From assembly GCF_004000805.1 (NCBI RefSeq), contig NZ_BILY01000009.1:160543-224542 (forward strand): a DNA stretch of 64,000 bases. The letters are read 5' to 3'. The notes under the pieces are model-generated. The model was not told the DNA's origin and did no database searches. It was given only the letters and a program-made list of their open reading frames with translations. Below, piece after piece: positions 42,089 through 50,891 of this stretch (its first letter is position 1; each line of letters begins with the position of its first letter). Both the position numbers and the translations under genes were made by a program. Origin of the DNA: Paenibacillus glycanilyticus NBRC 16618 (GTDB lineage: Bacteria > Bacillota > Bacilli > Paenibacillales > Paenibacillaceae).

Positions 42089-42126
42089 AAATCCCGGTCA
42101 ACACTGCCGATCGGGATTTTTTTTTT
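42089..42126 (+). terminator. Rho-independent terminator of the AAA-like gene
   Basis: AAATCCCGGTC (42089-42099) pairs with GATCGGGATTT (42109-42119), one G-U pair, and runs into a tract of ten T. Confidence 0.85.
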
Positions 42127-42196
42127 AGTGTTTCCCAACCCTTTCCTAGTTAAGCACAGACATCGTATCTAGAGTAATATCTATACCTGCAAAAAA

Positions 42197-42236
42197 AAAG
42201 ACAGCTTCAGCATTTTATCTGCTGTAAGCTGTCTTT
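42197..42236 (-). terminator. Terminator of the PTS operon
   Basis: AAAGACAGCTT-CAGCA (42197-42212) pairs with TGCTG-TAAGCTGTCTTT (42219-42236). On the minus strand it follows ptsI by a few bases and continues into a run of T (A tract 42191-42199 on the plus strand). Confidence 0.85.
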
Positions 42237-42241
42237 CATGT

Positions 42242-44002
42242 TTATTTCGCAAGCTCCGAAACGTGCTGCTCAACGTAGGAACGCACGGCTTCCGCATCGT
42301 CCAGATCAAGCACGGCTTCCGCGAGGGAAGTCAGTTTCTCGCGGTCTAAACGCGAGAGAAGCGCGCGGGCGGGAAGGACGGCCGATGCGCTCATGCTGAA
42401 TTCATCCAGCCCCATGCCAAGCAGAATCGGAATGGCGATTGGCGTTCCCGCCATTTCGCCGCACATGCCTACCCACTTGTTCTCCTTATGGGCCGCCCGG
42501 ATAACCTGATCGATCAACCGGAGGACGGGAGGGTGGAGGGGATCGGATAAGTAGCCAAGCTTCGGATTCATCCGGTCGGCTGCCATCGTATATTGCACGA
42601 GGTCATTGGTGCCGATGCTGAAGAAATCGACCTCCCGGGCGAACCGATCCGCCATTTGGGCGGCAGCAGGGATTTCGATCATAATGCCGGCTTCAATCCG
42701 TTCGTTAAAGGCGATATTTTCGCTTCTAAGCTCCTGTTTGGCTTGCTCGAGCAAAGCCTTGGCCTGCCGCCATTCGCCAAGCGTAGCGATCATCGGGAAC
42801 ATAATTTTCAGATTGCCGTAGGCGCTTGCGCGCAGAACGGCGCGTAGTTGAGTCTTGAACAGCTCCGGCCGGTCCAGACAAATCCGGATCGCTCGGTAGC
42901 CGAGGAAGGGATTGTCTTCCTTCTCGAGCTGCAGGCTTGGCAGCTCCTTGTCGCCGCCGATGTCCATCGTCCGGATGACGATGGGAGCACCTTGGCCAAA
43001 GACCTCAGCCGCATCTTTATAAGCGGAGAACTGTTCATCCTCCGTAGGCAGGTCGGAACGGCCCATGTACAGAAACTCGGTACGGAACAGGCCAACGCCT
43101 TCTGCGCCTTGTTCATGCGCCTGATGCGCATCTTGCACGGAGCCAATGTTGGCGACCAGTTCAACCTGATGTCCGTCCGCGCTAACCGAAGGCTTGCCGC
43201 GGAATTGCTCAAGCAGCGCGCGTTGTCCCGCGGCTGTTTCTTGCAGCGCTTGATATCGGGCCAGCTCTTCGTCTTCCGGCTCGACCAGCACAAGTCCAGC
43301 TGCACCGTCTACGATAACGAGCTGACCGTCTTCAATACGCAGCGCCTCATCTCCGGCGCCAACAATCGCGGGGATGCCGACCGAACGGGCAATAATGGCG
43401 GAGTGGGAGGTGCGCCCACCAACCGCCGTTACGAACCCGCCAATCACAGAAGGATCAAGCTGAGCCGTATCCGACGGCGTCAGATCGAAGGCGAACAGGA
43501 TAGACTTTTCTTTTGAATGCGTAGCTGTTGTTGAAGCCGGAACGGAATCGGCGTCCGTGCCGTGACCAAGCTTACGAATGACGCGGCGGCTGACATCGCG
43601 GACATCCGCCGAGCGCTCCCGCAAATACTCGTCATCCAGGGAAGCGAGCATGTCGGCTACTTCTTCGCCGGATTCGTTCATCGCCGCTTCCGCCTTGTAA
43701 CGTTGTCCGCGGATCCGTTCCTGTGCCGCGCCAATCAACTCTTCGTCCTCAAGCAGCATCAAATGCGCTTCGAAAATTTCGGCTTCCTTCTCGCGCCCGT
43801 CCGTTATCATGCGGTTATGAAGCTCTTCAAGCTCACTACGCGCTGCCGCCACAGCAGTATCGAAGCGGCTGAGCTCAGCCGCTTCTTCGCCTGCTTCGAC
43901 GTAAGTTATCCCTTGAGGAACAGCCTCTTCGCGGAGGATAACAGCACGGCCAATTGCGTAACCTTCCGATGCGGCGATCCCTTTTATCTCGGTTGCCATC
44001 AT
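42242..44002 (-). CDS. ptsI: Phosphoenolpyruvate-protein phosphotransferase (PTS enzyme I)
   Basis: A 586-residue enzyme that takes phosphate from PEP and passes it to HPr. N-terminal phosphohistidine domain with the active His in VGGRTSHSAIIARSVGIPAI; PEP-binding TIM barrel with FLYMGRSDLPTEDEQF, IMIEIPAAAQMADRFA, and FFSIGTNDLVQYTMAADRMN; catalytic Cys region WVGMCGEMAGTP. Length is near the usual 570-575. The first of two adjacent ATGs (44002) has AAGGAGG at eight bases. Last gene of the operon, 16 bp after ptsH. Confidence 0.95.
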   Translation of the reverse strand: MMATEIKGIAASEGYAIGRAVILREEAVPQGITYVEAGEEAAELSRFDTAVAAARSELEELHNRMITDGREKEAEIFEAHLMLLEDEELIGAAQERIRGQRYKAEAAMNESGEEVADMLASLDDEYLRERSADVRDVSRRVIRKLGHGTDADSVPASTTATHSKEKSILFAFDLTPSDTAQLDPSVIGGFVTAVGGRTSHSAIIARSVGIPAIVGAGDEALRIEDGQLVIVDGAAGLVLVEPEDEELARYQALQETAAGQRALLEQFRGKPSVSADGHQVELVANIGSVQDAHQAHEQGAEGVGLFRTEFLYMGRSDLPTEDEQFSAYKDAAEVFGQGAPIVIRTMDIGGDKELPSLQLEKEDNPFLGYRAIRICLDRPELFKTQLRAVLRASAYGNLKIMFPMIATLGEWRQAKALLEQAKQELRSENIAFNERIEAGIMIEIPAAAQMADRFAREVDFFSIGTNDLVQYTMAADRMNPKLGYLSDPLHPPVLRLIDQVIRAAHKENKWVGMCGEMAGTPIAIPILLGMGLDEFSMSASAVLPARALLSRLDREKLTSLAEAVLDLDDAEAVRSYVEQHVSELAK

Positions 44003-44018
44003 TTTGCGTGCCTCCTTA

Positions 44019-44279
44019 CTAGGCTTCCACAGAAGCCAGCACCGCACCAATAGCGTCAACCGCAGCTTCGGCTTTTTCTCCTTCGGCACTGACCGTTACC
44101 GTATCGTTTTGCTTGGCTCCGATTGACAGCACGTTAACCAGGCTTTTTGCGCTGACCTTACGTCCGCCTTTCTCGATGTAAACCGTGCCTTCGCAAATTT
44201 TAGCAGCTTCAACGATTTTTTTAGCAGGACGGGCGTGGACGCCCGTCGGGTTCATAACTACGTATGCTTTCTCCACCAT
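44019..44279 (-). CDS. ptsH: Phosphocarrier protein HPr
   Basis: An 86-residue HPr. The phosphorylation site His15 is in NPTGVHARPA, and the regulatory Ser46 used by HPr kinase in Gram-positives is in VSAKSLVNVLSIG. Full length for the family. It carries phosphate from EI to IIA and, as HPr-Ser-P, serves CcpA in carbon catabolite control. Lies between the sugar permease and ptsI. Confidence 0.95.
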   Translation of the reverse strand: MVEKAYVVMNPTGVHARPAKKIVEAAKICEGTVYIEKGGRKVSAKSLVNVLSIGAKQNDTVTVSAEGEKAEAAVDAIGAVLASVEA

Positions 44280-44311
44280 AAATCCTCCTAAAATGTATCC
44301 TATTTATCTGA

Positions 44312-45763
44312 CTACATGCGTTTTTTGATTTGTTCTTTCAACCGTTCCGACTGCGTACCGAAAATCGCTTGCACGGCACCTTTGCCAAGGCGCATAACGC
44401 CTGCCGCTCCAAGACGCTTCAGTTCAGCGTCGTTCACCGCTTTCTCGTCCTTAACGATCAGACGGAGGCGGGTGATGCAAGCATCGATACTCTCGATATT
44501 GCCGGAACCGCCAAGGGCTGCGAGAACCTGGCTCGCTTTATCGTCGCCCGCACCTGCCGGAGCACCGTCCTTGCCGCCTTCTTCCACCAGATCATCGTCT
44601 TCGCGGCCAGGCGTTTTCAGGTTCAGCTTCACAATGACGACGCGGAACAGGACATAGTATACAACCGCGTATACGAGACCAATCGGGATAATCATCCAGC
44701 CCTTCGTGGAGAGCGGATAGTTGATCGCGTAGTCAAGGAAGCCGGCCGAGAAGCCAAAGCCATGATGAATGCCAAGCTCAACGACAAGCCATGCGGATAT
44801 ACCGGTCAACACGGCGTGAATCACGTACAGCACAGGTGCCACGAACATAAACGCGAATTCAAGCGGCTCCGTAATACCCGTCAGGAACGAAGCAAGAGCG
44901 GAACCGATAAAGATGGAAGAGACAAGCTTGCGTTTTTCCGGTTTTGCCGTATGAATAATCGCAAAGGCAGCGGCCGGGAGGGCGAACATCATGATCGGGA
45001 AGAAGCCTGTCATGAACATGCCTGCCGTTGGGTCGCCTGCGAAGAAGCGGTGCAGGTCGCCGTGAACGACGTTGCCGGCTGCATCCGTGTAGTCGCCGAT
45101 TTGGAACCAAGCGATTGCGTTAATGACGTGGTGCAGACCAAACGGAATAAGAAGCCGGTTGGCCGTCATGAAGATAAACGCGCCGACGCCGCCAAGGTCT
45201 ACGATCCAGCGGCCGAACGTATCGAGCCACGATTGGACAGGTCCCCAGATGAGGCCAAAGATAAGACCTACGATAACCATCGCAAACGAAGTGATAATCG
45301 GAACGAATCGCTTGCCGCCAAAGAAGCCGAGCCAATCCGGAAGCTTGATGTCATGGTACTTGTTATAGAAGTAGGAAGCGACAAGACCCGCAATGATACC
45401 GCCCAATACACCCATGTTAAGCGTTGTGTCTTTATCCACGAGACCCGTGAATACGGTTGGGATTTTGCCCAGCACGTTCGTAAGAACAAGATACGCGATA
45501 ACGGCGGCAAGCGTTGCAACCGCATCGCCGGCCATCCCGATCGCAACGCCAATCGCAAAGATGAGAGGCAGGTTGTCAAAAATCGCGGAGCCGCCCGCTG
45601 CAAGGAACGGAGCGATATAATGGTTCAGGAAGTCGCCGAACTGGCCAAATCCGAAATCCTTTACGTAATCGATGTTGCCGAAACGCAATAAGAGGGCTGC
45701 CGCAGGCAAAGCTGCGACGGGAAGCATTAGAGATTTACCGATCTTTTGCAAAAATGCGAGCAT
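44312..45763 (-). CDS. PTS IICB sugar permease, glucose/N-acetylglucosamine type
   Basis: A 483-residue fused permease. IIC domain, about residues 1-385, with about ten membrane segments and sugar-site sequence GDPTAGMFMTGFFPIMMFAL followed by GITEPLEFAFMF. IIB domain, about 405-480, with the phosphorylated Cys in IESIDACITRLRL. The IIC sequence (HTAKPEKRK, FLTGITEPLEF, LNLKTPGREDDD) is closer to NagP/NagE than to PtsG, which argues for N-acetylglucosamine, while the GlcT-type leader suggests glucose. Both may be carried. It depends on the separate IIA gene upstream. Confidence 0.93.
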   Translation of the reverse strand: MLAFLQKIGKSLMLPVAALPAAALLLRFGNIDYVKDFGFGQFGDFLNHYIAPFLAAGGSAIFDNLPLIFAIGVAIGMAGDAVATLAAVIAYLVLTNVLGKIPTVFTGLVDKDTTLNMGVLGGIIAGLVASYFYNKYHDIKLPDWLGFFGGKRFVPIITSFAMVIVGLIFGLIWGPVQSWLDTFGRWIVDLGGVGAFIFMTANRLLIPFGLHHVINAIAWFQIGDYTDAAGNVVHGDLHRFFAGDPTAGMFMTGFFPIMMFALPAAAFAIIHTAKPEKRKLVSSIFIGSALASFLTGITEPLEFAFMFVAPVLYVIHAVLTGISAWLVVELGIHHGFGFSAGFLDYAINYPLSTKGWMIIPIGLVYAVVYYVLFRVVIVKLNLKTPGREDDDLVEEGGKDGAPAGAGDDKASQVLAALGGSGNIESIDACITRLRLIVKDEKAVNDAELKRLGAAGVMRLGKGAVQAIFGTQSERLKEQIKKRM

Positions 45764-45788
45764 CTTATCTCACTCCATGTCAAATAGT

Positions 45789-46274
45789 TTAGGTTTTCAG
45801 AACAACCTTAATCGCATCCGGTTCTCCGGCATTAACGGTTTTGAAGGTGCATTCCACTTTCTCCGCGCCGTCTTCGTTCGCTACGATAATCGGTGTTATG
45901 ACCGGATAACCGGCATCGCGGATTTTATCCAGATCGCATTCGAGAAGGGTTTGACCCGCTTTGAAAGAATCGCCTGTCTTCACTAGCGCCTTAAAGCCTT
46001 CGCCGTTTAAAGCAACGGTATTGATGCCAACGTGAATAAGCAGCTGCAGTCCGGACGAATGTTCAATGATCAAGGCGTGATGCGTGTCGATCAAATGGCT
46101 CACGACACCGTCAAACGGCGCGATGACGCGGCCTTCCGTCGGCTCGATTGCAACTCCTTCTCCCATTAAGCCTTGCGCGAACGCTTCATCCGGCACTTCG
46201 CTAAGCGGAACAAGCTTGCCGCTAAGAGGTGCAGCTACACTAACGGAATTCGATTTTTTGCCAAACCATTTCAT
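45789..46274 (-). CDS. crr: PTS glucose-type IIA component
   Basis: A 161-residue IIA-Glc protein. The phosphorylated His is in LLIHVGINTVAL (about residue 83) and the second active-site His in DTHHALII. APFDGVVSHLID and the ending VKTGDSFKAGQ are family typical. AAGGAG precedes the ATG. It phosphorylates the IIB domain of the next gene, 25 bp downstream. Confidence 0.94.
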   Translation of the reverse strand: MKWFGKKSNSVSVAAPLSGKLVPLSEVPDEAFAQGLMGEGVAIEPTEGRVIAPFDGVVSHLIDTHHALIIEHSSGLQLLIHVGINTVALNGEGFKALVKTGDSFKAGQTLLECDLDKIRDAGYPVITPIIVANEDGAEKVECTFKTVNAGEPDAIKVVLKT

Positions 46275-46315
46275 ATGATCTACTCCTTGCTATCCATGTT
46301 GTTGTCTGTTTATGT

Positions 46316-47176
46316 TCATTCTGTATCCACCGAACGGAACAGCCGGTACAAATGCATCGCGAGATAACCGATCTCGTCGGTGGAGACCTTGACGTTTAGT
46401 CTTTCTCCGATCATCTTCGCAATTAACTCCGCCTTGCGATGCTCGGTAGGTATTTTGTCTTTAATCTCTGCGGAGAACGGATTTTCAGATTCCTTATTCT
46501 GCAAAATACGTTCCATCATATAACGCAAATGCATAATCAGCCGGGCATAATCCGAGCTCTTCTTGGACATTGGCGCTTCCCGCCAACCTTCGATCCGCTC
46601 TACGATCTCGTTCATCAGCTCCGTCAGCTGAACCATCTGTCCCGCGGTAACGGACCCTGCTGCCGAATACACGTGATACGTTAGAAAGCCGACTTCATCT
46701 TCAGGGATAGTGACGTCGAATTTCTCGCTGATCATCTTGGCTGCCTTGGCCGCGATCTTGAACTCCTGGGGATAACACATCTTCGTTTCGTACAGGAAAG
46801 GATTGACGATTTCCATGCCGTTTCTTAACCGGTAGACGACAAACTGGATATGGCTCGGTAAGGCGAAATACACTTTCGGATCGACGGGCGTTCCCAGCCG
46901 TTCCCGAATCTCATCAATGATCTGCTCGGAGATTTGAACCACTTCCGGGTCCAATTCCTCCAAAAGTGAATGGTAATGCAGAGCTTTATCCCGGTCGTCA
47001 AGCCGGTACCGCTTCTCGATTCGTGGGTCTTCGGCATCGATAAACTTCTGGCCTTTGCATGAGAAGCCAATGCCCTTGCCAAACAGCACGTATTCCCTCG
47101 ATGAATTCGGCTCCATCGTCAGGATGACATTGTTGCCAACGATCCGGTCGATCCGAAGTTGTCCCGTAAGTCCCAC
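46316..47176 (-). CDS. glcT: Transcription antiterminator of the BglG/GlcT family
   Basis: A 286-residue RNA-binding regulator. CAT RNA-binding domain at residues 1-60 (NNVILTMEPNSSREYVLFGK), PRD1 at about 65-170 and PRD2 at about 175-285, with regulatory His residues in KALHYHSLLEEL, LPSHIQFVV, FLTYHVYSA and LAMHLYRL. GTG at 47176 is the start, eight bases after GAGGAGG. Its leader contains a GlcT-type RAT and terminator, so it should control its own expression and that of the four PTS genes behind it, with phosphorylation of the PRDs reporting sugar flux. Confidence 0.92.
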   Translation of the reverse strand: MGLTGQLRIDRIVGNNVILTMEPNSSREYVLFGKGIGFSCKGQKFIDAEDPRIEKRYRLDDRDKALHYHSLLEELDPEVVQISEQIIDEIRERLGTPVDPKVYFALPSHIQFVVYRLRNGMEIVNPFLYETKMCYPQEFKIAAKAAKMISEKFDVTIPEDEVGFLTYHVYSAAGSVTAGQMVQLTELMNEIVERIEGWREAPMSKKSSDYARLIMHLRYMMERILQNKESENPFSAEIKDKIPTEHRKAELIAKMIGERLNVKVSTDEIGYLAMHLYRLFRSVDTE

Positions 47177-47218
47177 GTCAATCCCTCCTCTCAGTAGTAA
47201 ATTCCCCATTATGAGCAC

Positions 47219-47269
47219 AAAAAAACCAAGAAAAGACACCGCCGTCATTCGGGCGGATACTCTCCTTGG
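47219..47269 (-). terminator. Conditional terminator in the glcT leader
   Basis: On the minus strand CCAAG-GAGAG (from 47269) pairs with CTTTTC-CTTGG region (47226-47230 side), with inner CCGCC/GGCGG, followed by seven T (A at 47219-47225). Its first arm overlaps the 3' end of the RAT, so the two structures exclude each other. Confidence 0.8.
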
Positions 47270-47297
47270 CTCATGCCTAGTCGAACTAGTAACATGC
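47268..47297 (-). promoter_or_regulatory. RAT (ribonucleic antiterminator) of the GlcT type
   Basis: A 30-nt hairpin on the minus strand: GGCATGTTACTAG-TTCG-ACTAGGCATGAGCC in two interrupted helices. The TGTTACTg/aGTTCGAyyAGGCATGAG pattern matches the ptsG RAT recognised by GlcT in Bacillus rather than the LicT/SacT class. Confidence 0.82.
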
Positions 47298-47329
47298 CAA
47301 AAGGCTTGTTATATATTTGGCTCGTTTTC

Positions 47330-47358
47330 ACTATAATTCATGCAACCGTTTACGTCAA
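47330..47358 (-). promoter_or_regulatory. Promoter of the glcT-PTS operon
   Basis: Minus strand TTGACG (47358-47353), 17 bp, TATAGT (47335-47330). The spacer region on the plus strand contains TGCAACCGTTTACG, two mismatches from a CcpA cre site, so catabolite control is possible. Confidence 0.72.
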
Positions 47359-47495
47359 TCGAAAAATATTCATGCCTCAAATTAGTTGGTCTGATTCTCG
47401 AGACCTACCTGGCATGAACCCTTCCAGCCGTCTTTCATATAATAGTAGATAAAGTATCCTTACAGATTTAAAGAGTCAATAAGGGGGTGAAACGG

Positions 47496-48254
47496 ATGGC
47501 GACGCTTATTTCTCACTTCTACAATGAGGAATATTTGCTGCCCTGGTGGCTGATGCATCATGTTCCCTTATTTGACCACGGCATTATGATTAACCGAGGG
47601 TCAACGGACAGATCCGCGGACATTATTCGGAAGCTCGCACCTCACTGGGAGTTAAGGGATTCCAGCGTCCCGGACTTTCATGCCGTTAAAGTCGACAAGG
47701 AAGTAATGGATATCGAGAAGGGTGTATCCGGCTGGAAAATCGTGCTGAATACAACGGAATTTCTCGTCAGCCGATACGGCATTCAACTATTTCAGGTCCT
47801 GGATTCGCTTGGCGGGAAAATGTATTCGGTGAGGACGATTACGATGGTTGATCCTCTAGGTTACTATACGGATCCTATCTATGCGCAGCCGCTGGTCAAA
47901 CAGCGCTATCACGGCTTATTCCCGGCAGATCCTCAGGCCTTGTATAACGGAAGATTTATTCATAAATACAGAAGCGGCGGATATACGGCAGGCAGACATT
48001 GGACGACTAAGCCTTACGAGGTGCTTCTGATTCCGGCTTTTATTATGAAATTCTCGTTCAGTCCCTGGAATCATGCCATGATTGCAAGGAAATTGCAGAT
48101 TGGTCCCACAATTCCGGAAGATGCTTTGAAGAGCAACATGGGCAGCCATCATCTATTTAATCTGCATGAACTAGAAACCAACTATTTAGCTCTTGCCACT
48201 ATAACGGAGGATTTGCGCCGTATCCCGGAATTCCGGTCGTTGAGATTACGTTAG
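47496..48254 (+). CDS. Family-2-like glycosyltransferase (Glyco_tranf_2_4 type)
   Basis: A 252-residue protein with the opening ISHFYNEEYLLPWWLMHHVP and GIMINRGSTDRSADIIRKL, the pattern of the glycosyltransferase family 2 branch that acts on surface polysaccharides. The usual DxD is not clear. ATG at 47496 is placed eight bases after AAGGGGGTG. Followed at 41 bp by a sugar epimerase/dehydratase, suggesting a small cell-surface glycan pair. Acceptor and donor unknown. Confidence 0.83.
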   Translation: MATLISHFYNEEYLLPWWLMHHVPLFDHGIMINRGSTDRSADIIRKLAPHWELRDSSVPDFHAVKVDKEVMDIEKGVSGWKIVLNTTEFLVSRYGIQLFQVLDSLGGKMYSVRTITMVDPLGYYTDPIYAQPLVKQRYHGLFPADPQALYNGRFIHKYRSGGYTAGRHWTTKPYEVLLIPAFIMKFSFSPWNHAMIARKLQIGPTIPEDALKSNMGSHHLFNLHELETNYLALATITEDLRRIPEFRSLRLR

Positions 48255-48295
48255 ATTTAGGTTGCTTGCTTCAGATTGGAGGGGAGGTTTGACGC

Positions 48296-49189
48296 TTGTC
48301 GCATAAGGTAGCCGTAACCGGCGCAACCGGCTGGATTGGCAGGTACGTTATCGCTTCGCTGCTGGCAAAAGGATACGAGGTACATGCCGCATACCGAACA
48401 GCTCCGCTTGCGTTAGGCGAGAATTGGCATCAGGTTGATCTGCTGAACGCAGATGAGGCGGCGCGTTTTATCTTGAATGTAAAGCCCGATTCGTTAATCC
48501 ATCTTGCTTGGGACTCCATTCCTCCGGGATGTTACCGGTCCTTGACCAATTACGAATGGACAAGATGCAGCATGGCGCTTATTCATCAGTTTGTCCAAAG
48601 CGGCGGCAAGCGCGTGGTTGTAGCCGGAACGGGCGCGGAGTATGTATGGGGAGAAGGGGTATTGTCGGAAACGCAATCCCCCGATTCATATGCCCATGCT
48701 TACGCAGCCTGCAAGAACAGCTTGCGGATCTGGCTGGAATCCTATGCGCGGATAGCGGGCTTTAGCAGCGCATGGGCTAGATTGTTTCATTTGTACGGCC
48801 CAGCTGATCCCGGTAAAAGATTGGTGGCATCCATGATTACTTCCTTGTTGAACAAGGAAGAAGCTTATTGCCGGCAAGGCAGTCTGTACCGGGATTATTT
48901 ATATATCCAAGATGCGGCGGACGCATTGGTGGCTTTATTCGAAAGCCGATGTGAGGGAACGGTAAATATCGCAAGCGGACAGCCCGTTCAGCTGGAGCGG
49001 ATGGTCATAATGATCGGCAGCCTTATCGGAAGCGAAGCAAATATTAGATTTGGCGATGAACGGCCGGAAGAGCCGGTTGTCGTAAGGGCTGATATTGCGA
49101 GGCTTCAAAATGAAGTGCAGTGGAAGCCTGCCATTTCTTTGTCCACGGGGTTAAAAAAGACTGTAAAATGGTATTCTGATCGAGCTTAG
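48296..49189 (+). CDS. NAD-dependent epimerase/dehydratase (extended SDR)
   Basis: A 297-residue extended SDR: cofactor motif VTGATGWIGRYV (residues 7-18), catalytic YAACK (YAHAYAACKNS) and Ser/Thr region VVAGTGAEYVWGEG. Such enzymes epimerise or reduce nucleotide sugars. TTG start after GGGGAGG at nine bases. Pairs with the glycosyltransferase upstream. The substrate is unknown. Confidence 0.87.
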   Translation: MSHKVAVTGATGWIGRYVIASLLAKGYEVHAAYRTAPLALGENWHQVDLLNADEAARFILNVKPDSLIHLAWDSIPPGCYRSLTNYEWTRCSMALIHQFVQSGGKRVVVAGTGAEYVWGEGVLSETQSPDSYAHAYAACKNSLRIWLESYARIAGFSSAWARLFHLYGPADPGKRLVASMITSLLNKEEAYCRQGSLYRDYLYIQDAADALVALFESRCEGTVNIASGQPVQLERMVIMIGSLIGSEANIRFGDERPEEPVVVRADIARLQNEVQWKPAISLSTGLKKTVKWYSDRA

Positions 49190-49273
49190 CGGCAGTACTA
49201 TCGCCGTGATAGATATCAAAACCTTCTTTTTTTGCAAGGAAGCTTGACGTATGCTATAGAATTAGGCACAATT

Positions 49274-49314
49274 ACTTACTAGAGACTTCACTTACTATAC
49301 GTATACTACTTACT
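49274..49314 (+). promoter_or_regulatory. Triple direct repeat ACTTACT in front of the LLM gene
   Basis: ACTTACT occurs at 49274-49280, 49290-49296 and 49308-49314 (spacing 16 and 18), with a TACGTA core between. Resembles tandem half-sites for a MarR/HxlR-type regulator; no such gene is adjacent. Confidence 0.45.
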
Positions 49315-49395
49315 TTACGTACATGAATAGGAATGGAAGCAATGTCAATCATTAGACTATTAGATCACGGTGGCATTGCTGAGGAGGACATACGG

Positions 49396-50457
49396 ATGGG
49401 TTCATCAGGGAATGACGGGAATTTTGAGTTTGGCATTTACACATTAGGCGATCTTGCGGTTGATCCCCGTACGGGCGGGCTCAAGAACGCGGGAGAGCGA
49501 ATGAAGGAGATTATCCGGGCAGCAAAAGTTGCGGATGAAGCGGGTATTGACGTATTTGGGGTAGGCGAGCATCACCGCTTGGACTTTGCTTTATCCTCGC
49601 CACCGGTTATACTTGCCGCAATTGCGCAGGCGACCTCCCGCATTCGGCTTACAAGCGCGACTACGGTCCTAGGGACGGCGGACCCGGTAAGGGTATTCGA
49701 GGATTTTGCGACGCTGGATCTCATCTCTGACGGCCGTGCGGAAATTATCGCAGGCCGCGGTGCTTATATCGAATCGTTCCCGCTCTTTGGCTTTGAGCTG
49801 GATGACTATAAAGAATTGTTCGCCGAGAAGCTGGAATTAATGAGACAGCTTAATTTGTCGGAACGGGTTACATGGAGCGGCCGTCTTCGCAGTCCTTTGG
49901 AGGATGCGGAAATTGCACCGCGTCCGGCGCAGCCGGCAATCCCGCTCTGGGTCGGCGTTGGCAGTACGGCGGAAAGCGCGGCTCTGGCCGGTCGGCAGGG
50001 GGCAGGGATGGCACTTGCGCTGCTTGGCGGAGAACCGACGAAATTCAAGCATCTTGTAGACTGCTACAAGGAAGCGGGCATCGCGGCAGGCTACCGGGAA
50101 GAAGAGCTGAGGGTGGCGATTACCGGTCACTGTTATGTTGCGAAGACAACCGAGCAGGCGCTGGATGAATTTTACGCCGGTTATTCGGTATACTATTCCC
50201 AGTTCATGGGCGGCAAGGAGAACGGAACGCCGCTCTCGCGGGAGGATTTCGAGAAGCTGGCGGGGGCGCTTGCGATCGGAAGTCCGGAGCTGATTGCGGA
50301 GAAGATTATCGCCCAGCATAAGCTGTTTGGACATTCCCGCTTTATGGCCCAGATGGACATTGGCGGCATGCCTGCCGCCCAGGTGGAGTCTTCCATCCGA
50401 CTGCTGGCGAAGGAAGTTGCGCCGCTTGTCCGGGAAGCCCTGCAAGTAAAAGTATAG
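49396..50457 (+). CDS. LLM-class flavin-dependent oxidoreductase
   Basis: A 353-residue luciferase-like flavoprotein: FEFGIYTLGDLAVDPRTGG, then GIDVFGVGEHHRLDFALSSP, TSATTVLGTADPVRVFEDFA and GRAEIIAGRGAYIESFPLFG, a set typical of the CE1758/yhbW-like group. It needs reduced FMN from another enzyme. ATG at 49396 is chosen because GAGGAGG lies eight bases upstream; a longer frame starting at 49333 lacks a site. The FMN riboswitch follows directly, so flavin supply genes are neighbours. Confidence 0.88.
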   Translation: MGSSGNDGNFEFGIYTLGDLAVDPRTGGLKNAGERMKEIIRAAKVADEAGIDVFGVGEHHRLDFALSSPPVILAAIAQATSRIRLTSATTVLGTADPVRVFEDFATLDLISDGRAEIIAGRGAYIESFPLFGFELDDYKELFAEKLELMRQLNLSERVTWSGRLRSPLEDAEIAPRPAQPAIPLWVGVGSTAESAALAGRQGAGMALALLGGEPTKFKHLVDCYKEAGIAAGYREEELRVAITGHCYVAKTTEQALDEFYAGYSVYYSQFMGGKENGTPLSREDFEKLAGALAIGSPELIAEKIIAQHKLFGHSRFMAQMDIGGMPAAQVESSIRLLAKEVAPLVREALQVKV

Positions 50458-50488
50458 TTAAACGATTTTTAAATCTTACTATTCACAC

Positions 50489-50517
50489 TAGACAACTCGG
50501 AAAAACAGCGTTATACT
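50489..50517 (+). promoter_or_regulatory. Promoter of the FMN riboswitch transcript
   Basis: TAGACA (50489-50494), 17 bp, TATACT (50512-50517), about 35 bases before the aptamer. Confidence 0.65.
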
Positions 50518-50551
50518 CAATCCAATCATTTAAAAAAATTAATGGAATAAG

Positions 50552-50709
50552 GATCTTCGGGGCAGGGTGAAACTCCTGACCGGCGGTAAACGTGATTCCC
50601 TGCTTGGCAGAGGATAGCAAAGCCCGCGACTCCCTGAGCTGACAAACAGCAAGGGGACTGACTTGGTGCAACTCCAAGGCCGACGGTATAGTCCGGATGA
50701 TAGAAGATC
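50552..50709 (+). ncRNA. FMN riboswitch (RFN element)
   Basis: The closing stem is GATCTTC (50552-50558) with GAAGATC (50703-50709). In between are the invariant blocks GGGGCAGGGTGAAACTCCTG, ACCGGCGGTAAA, AGCCCGCGA, GACTTGGTGCAACTCC and GCCGACGGTATAGTCCGGAT, all diagnostic of the RFN aptamer. Binding FMN should favour the terminator at 50767-50802 and switch off the transporter gene behind it. Confidence 0.96.
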
Positions 50710-50766
50710 GCTTAAGTAAGCCTGCAGTAGACGGGAAACCGCCCAAACGCATGTTTATTTGAGTTG

Positions 50767-50802
50767 GCCCCGATTCGCGGAACCAAGCGGATCGGGGCTT
50801 TT
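50767..50802 (+). terminator. Riboswitch-controlled terminator
   Basis: GCCCCGATTCGC (50767-50778) pairs with GCGGATCGGGGC (50787-50798), one G-U pair, then TTTT. Expression platform of the FMN riboswitch. Confidence 0.88.
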
Positions 50803-50891
50803 AATTGCATAGCGAAACCGTCTGCCGTTCTTCTAGCCGAAGGCGTAGCCGTAACGCTTGCTCCGTCCTGTATTCAGAAAGGGTACTCATT

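Noticed and set aside
44330..45691. A 453-codon open frame antisense to the PTS IICB gene
   Set aside because: The opposite strand encodes a complete PTS permease with all motifs. The antisense frame has low-complexity basic composition, no ribosome site and no recognisable domain.
44312..45763. Naming the IICB gene ptsG
   Set aside because: Context (GlcT, RAT) suggests glucose but the sequence is nearer NagP/NagE, so no symbol is given.
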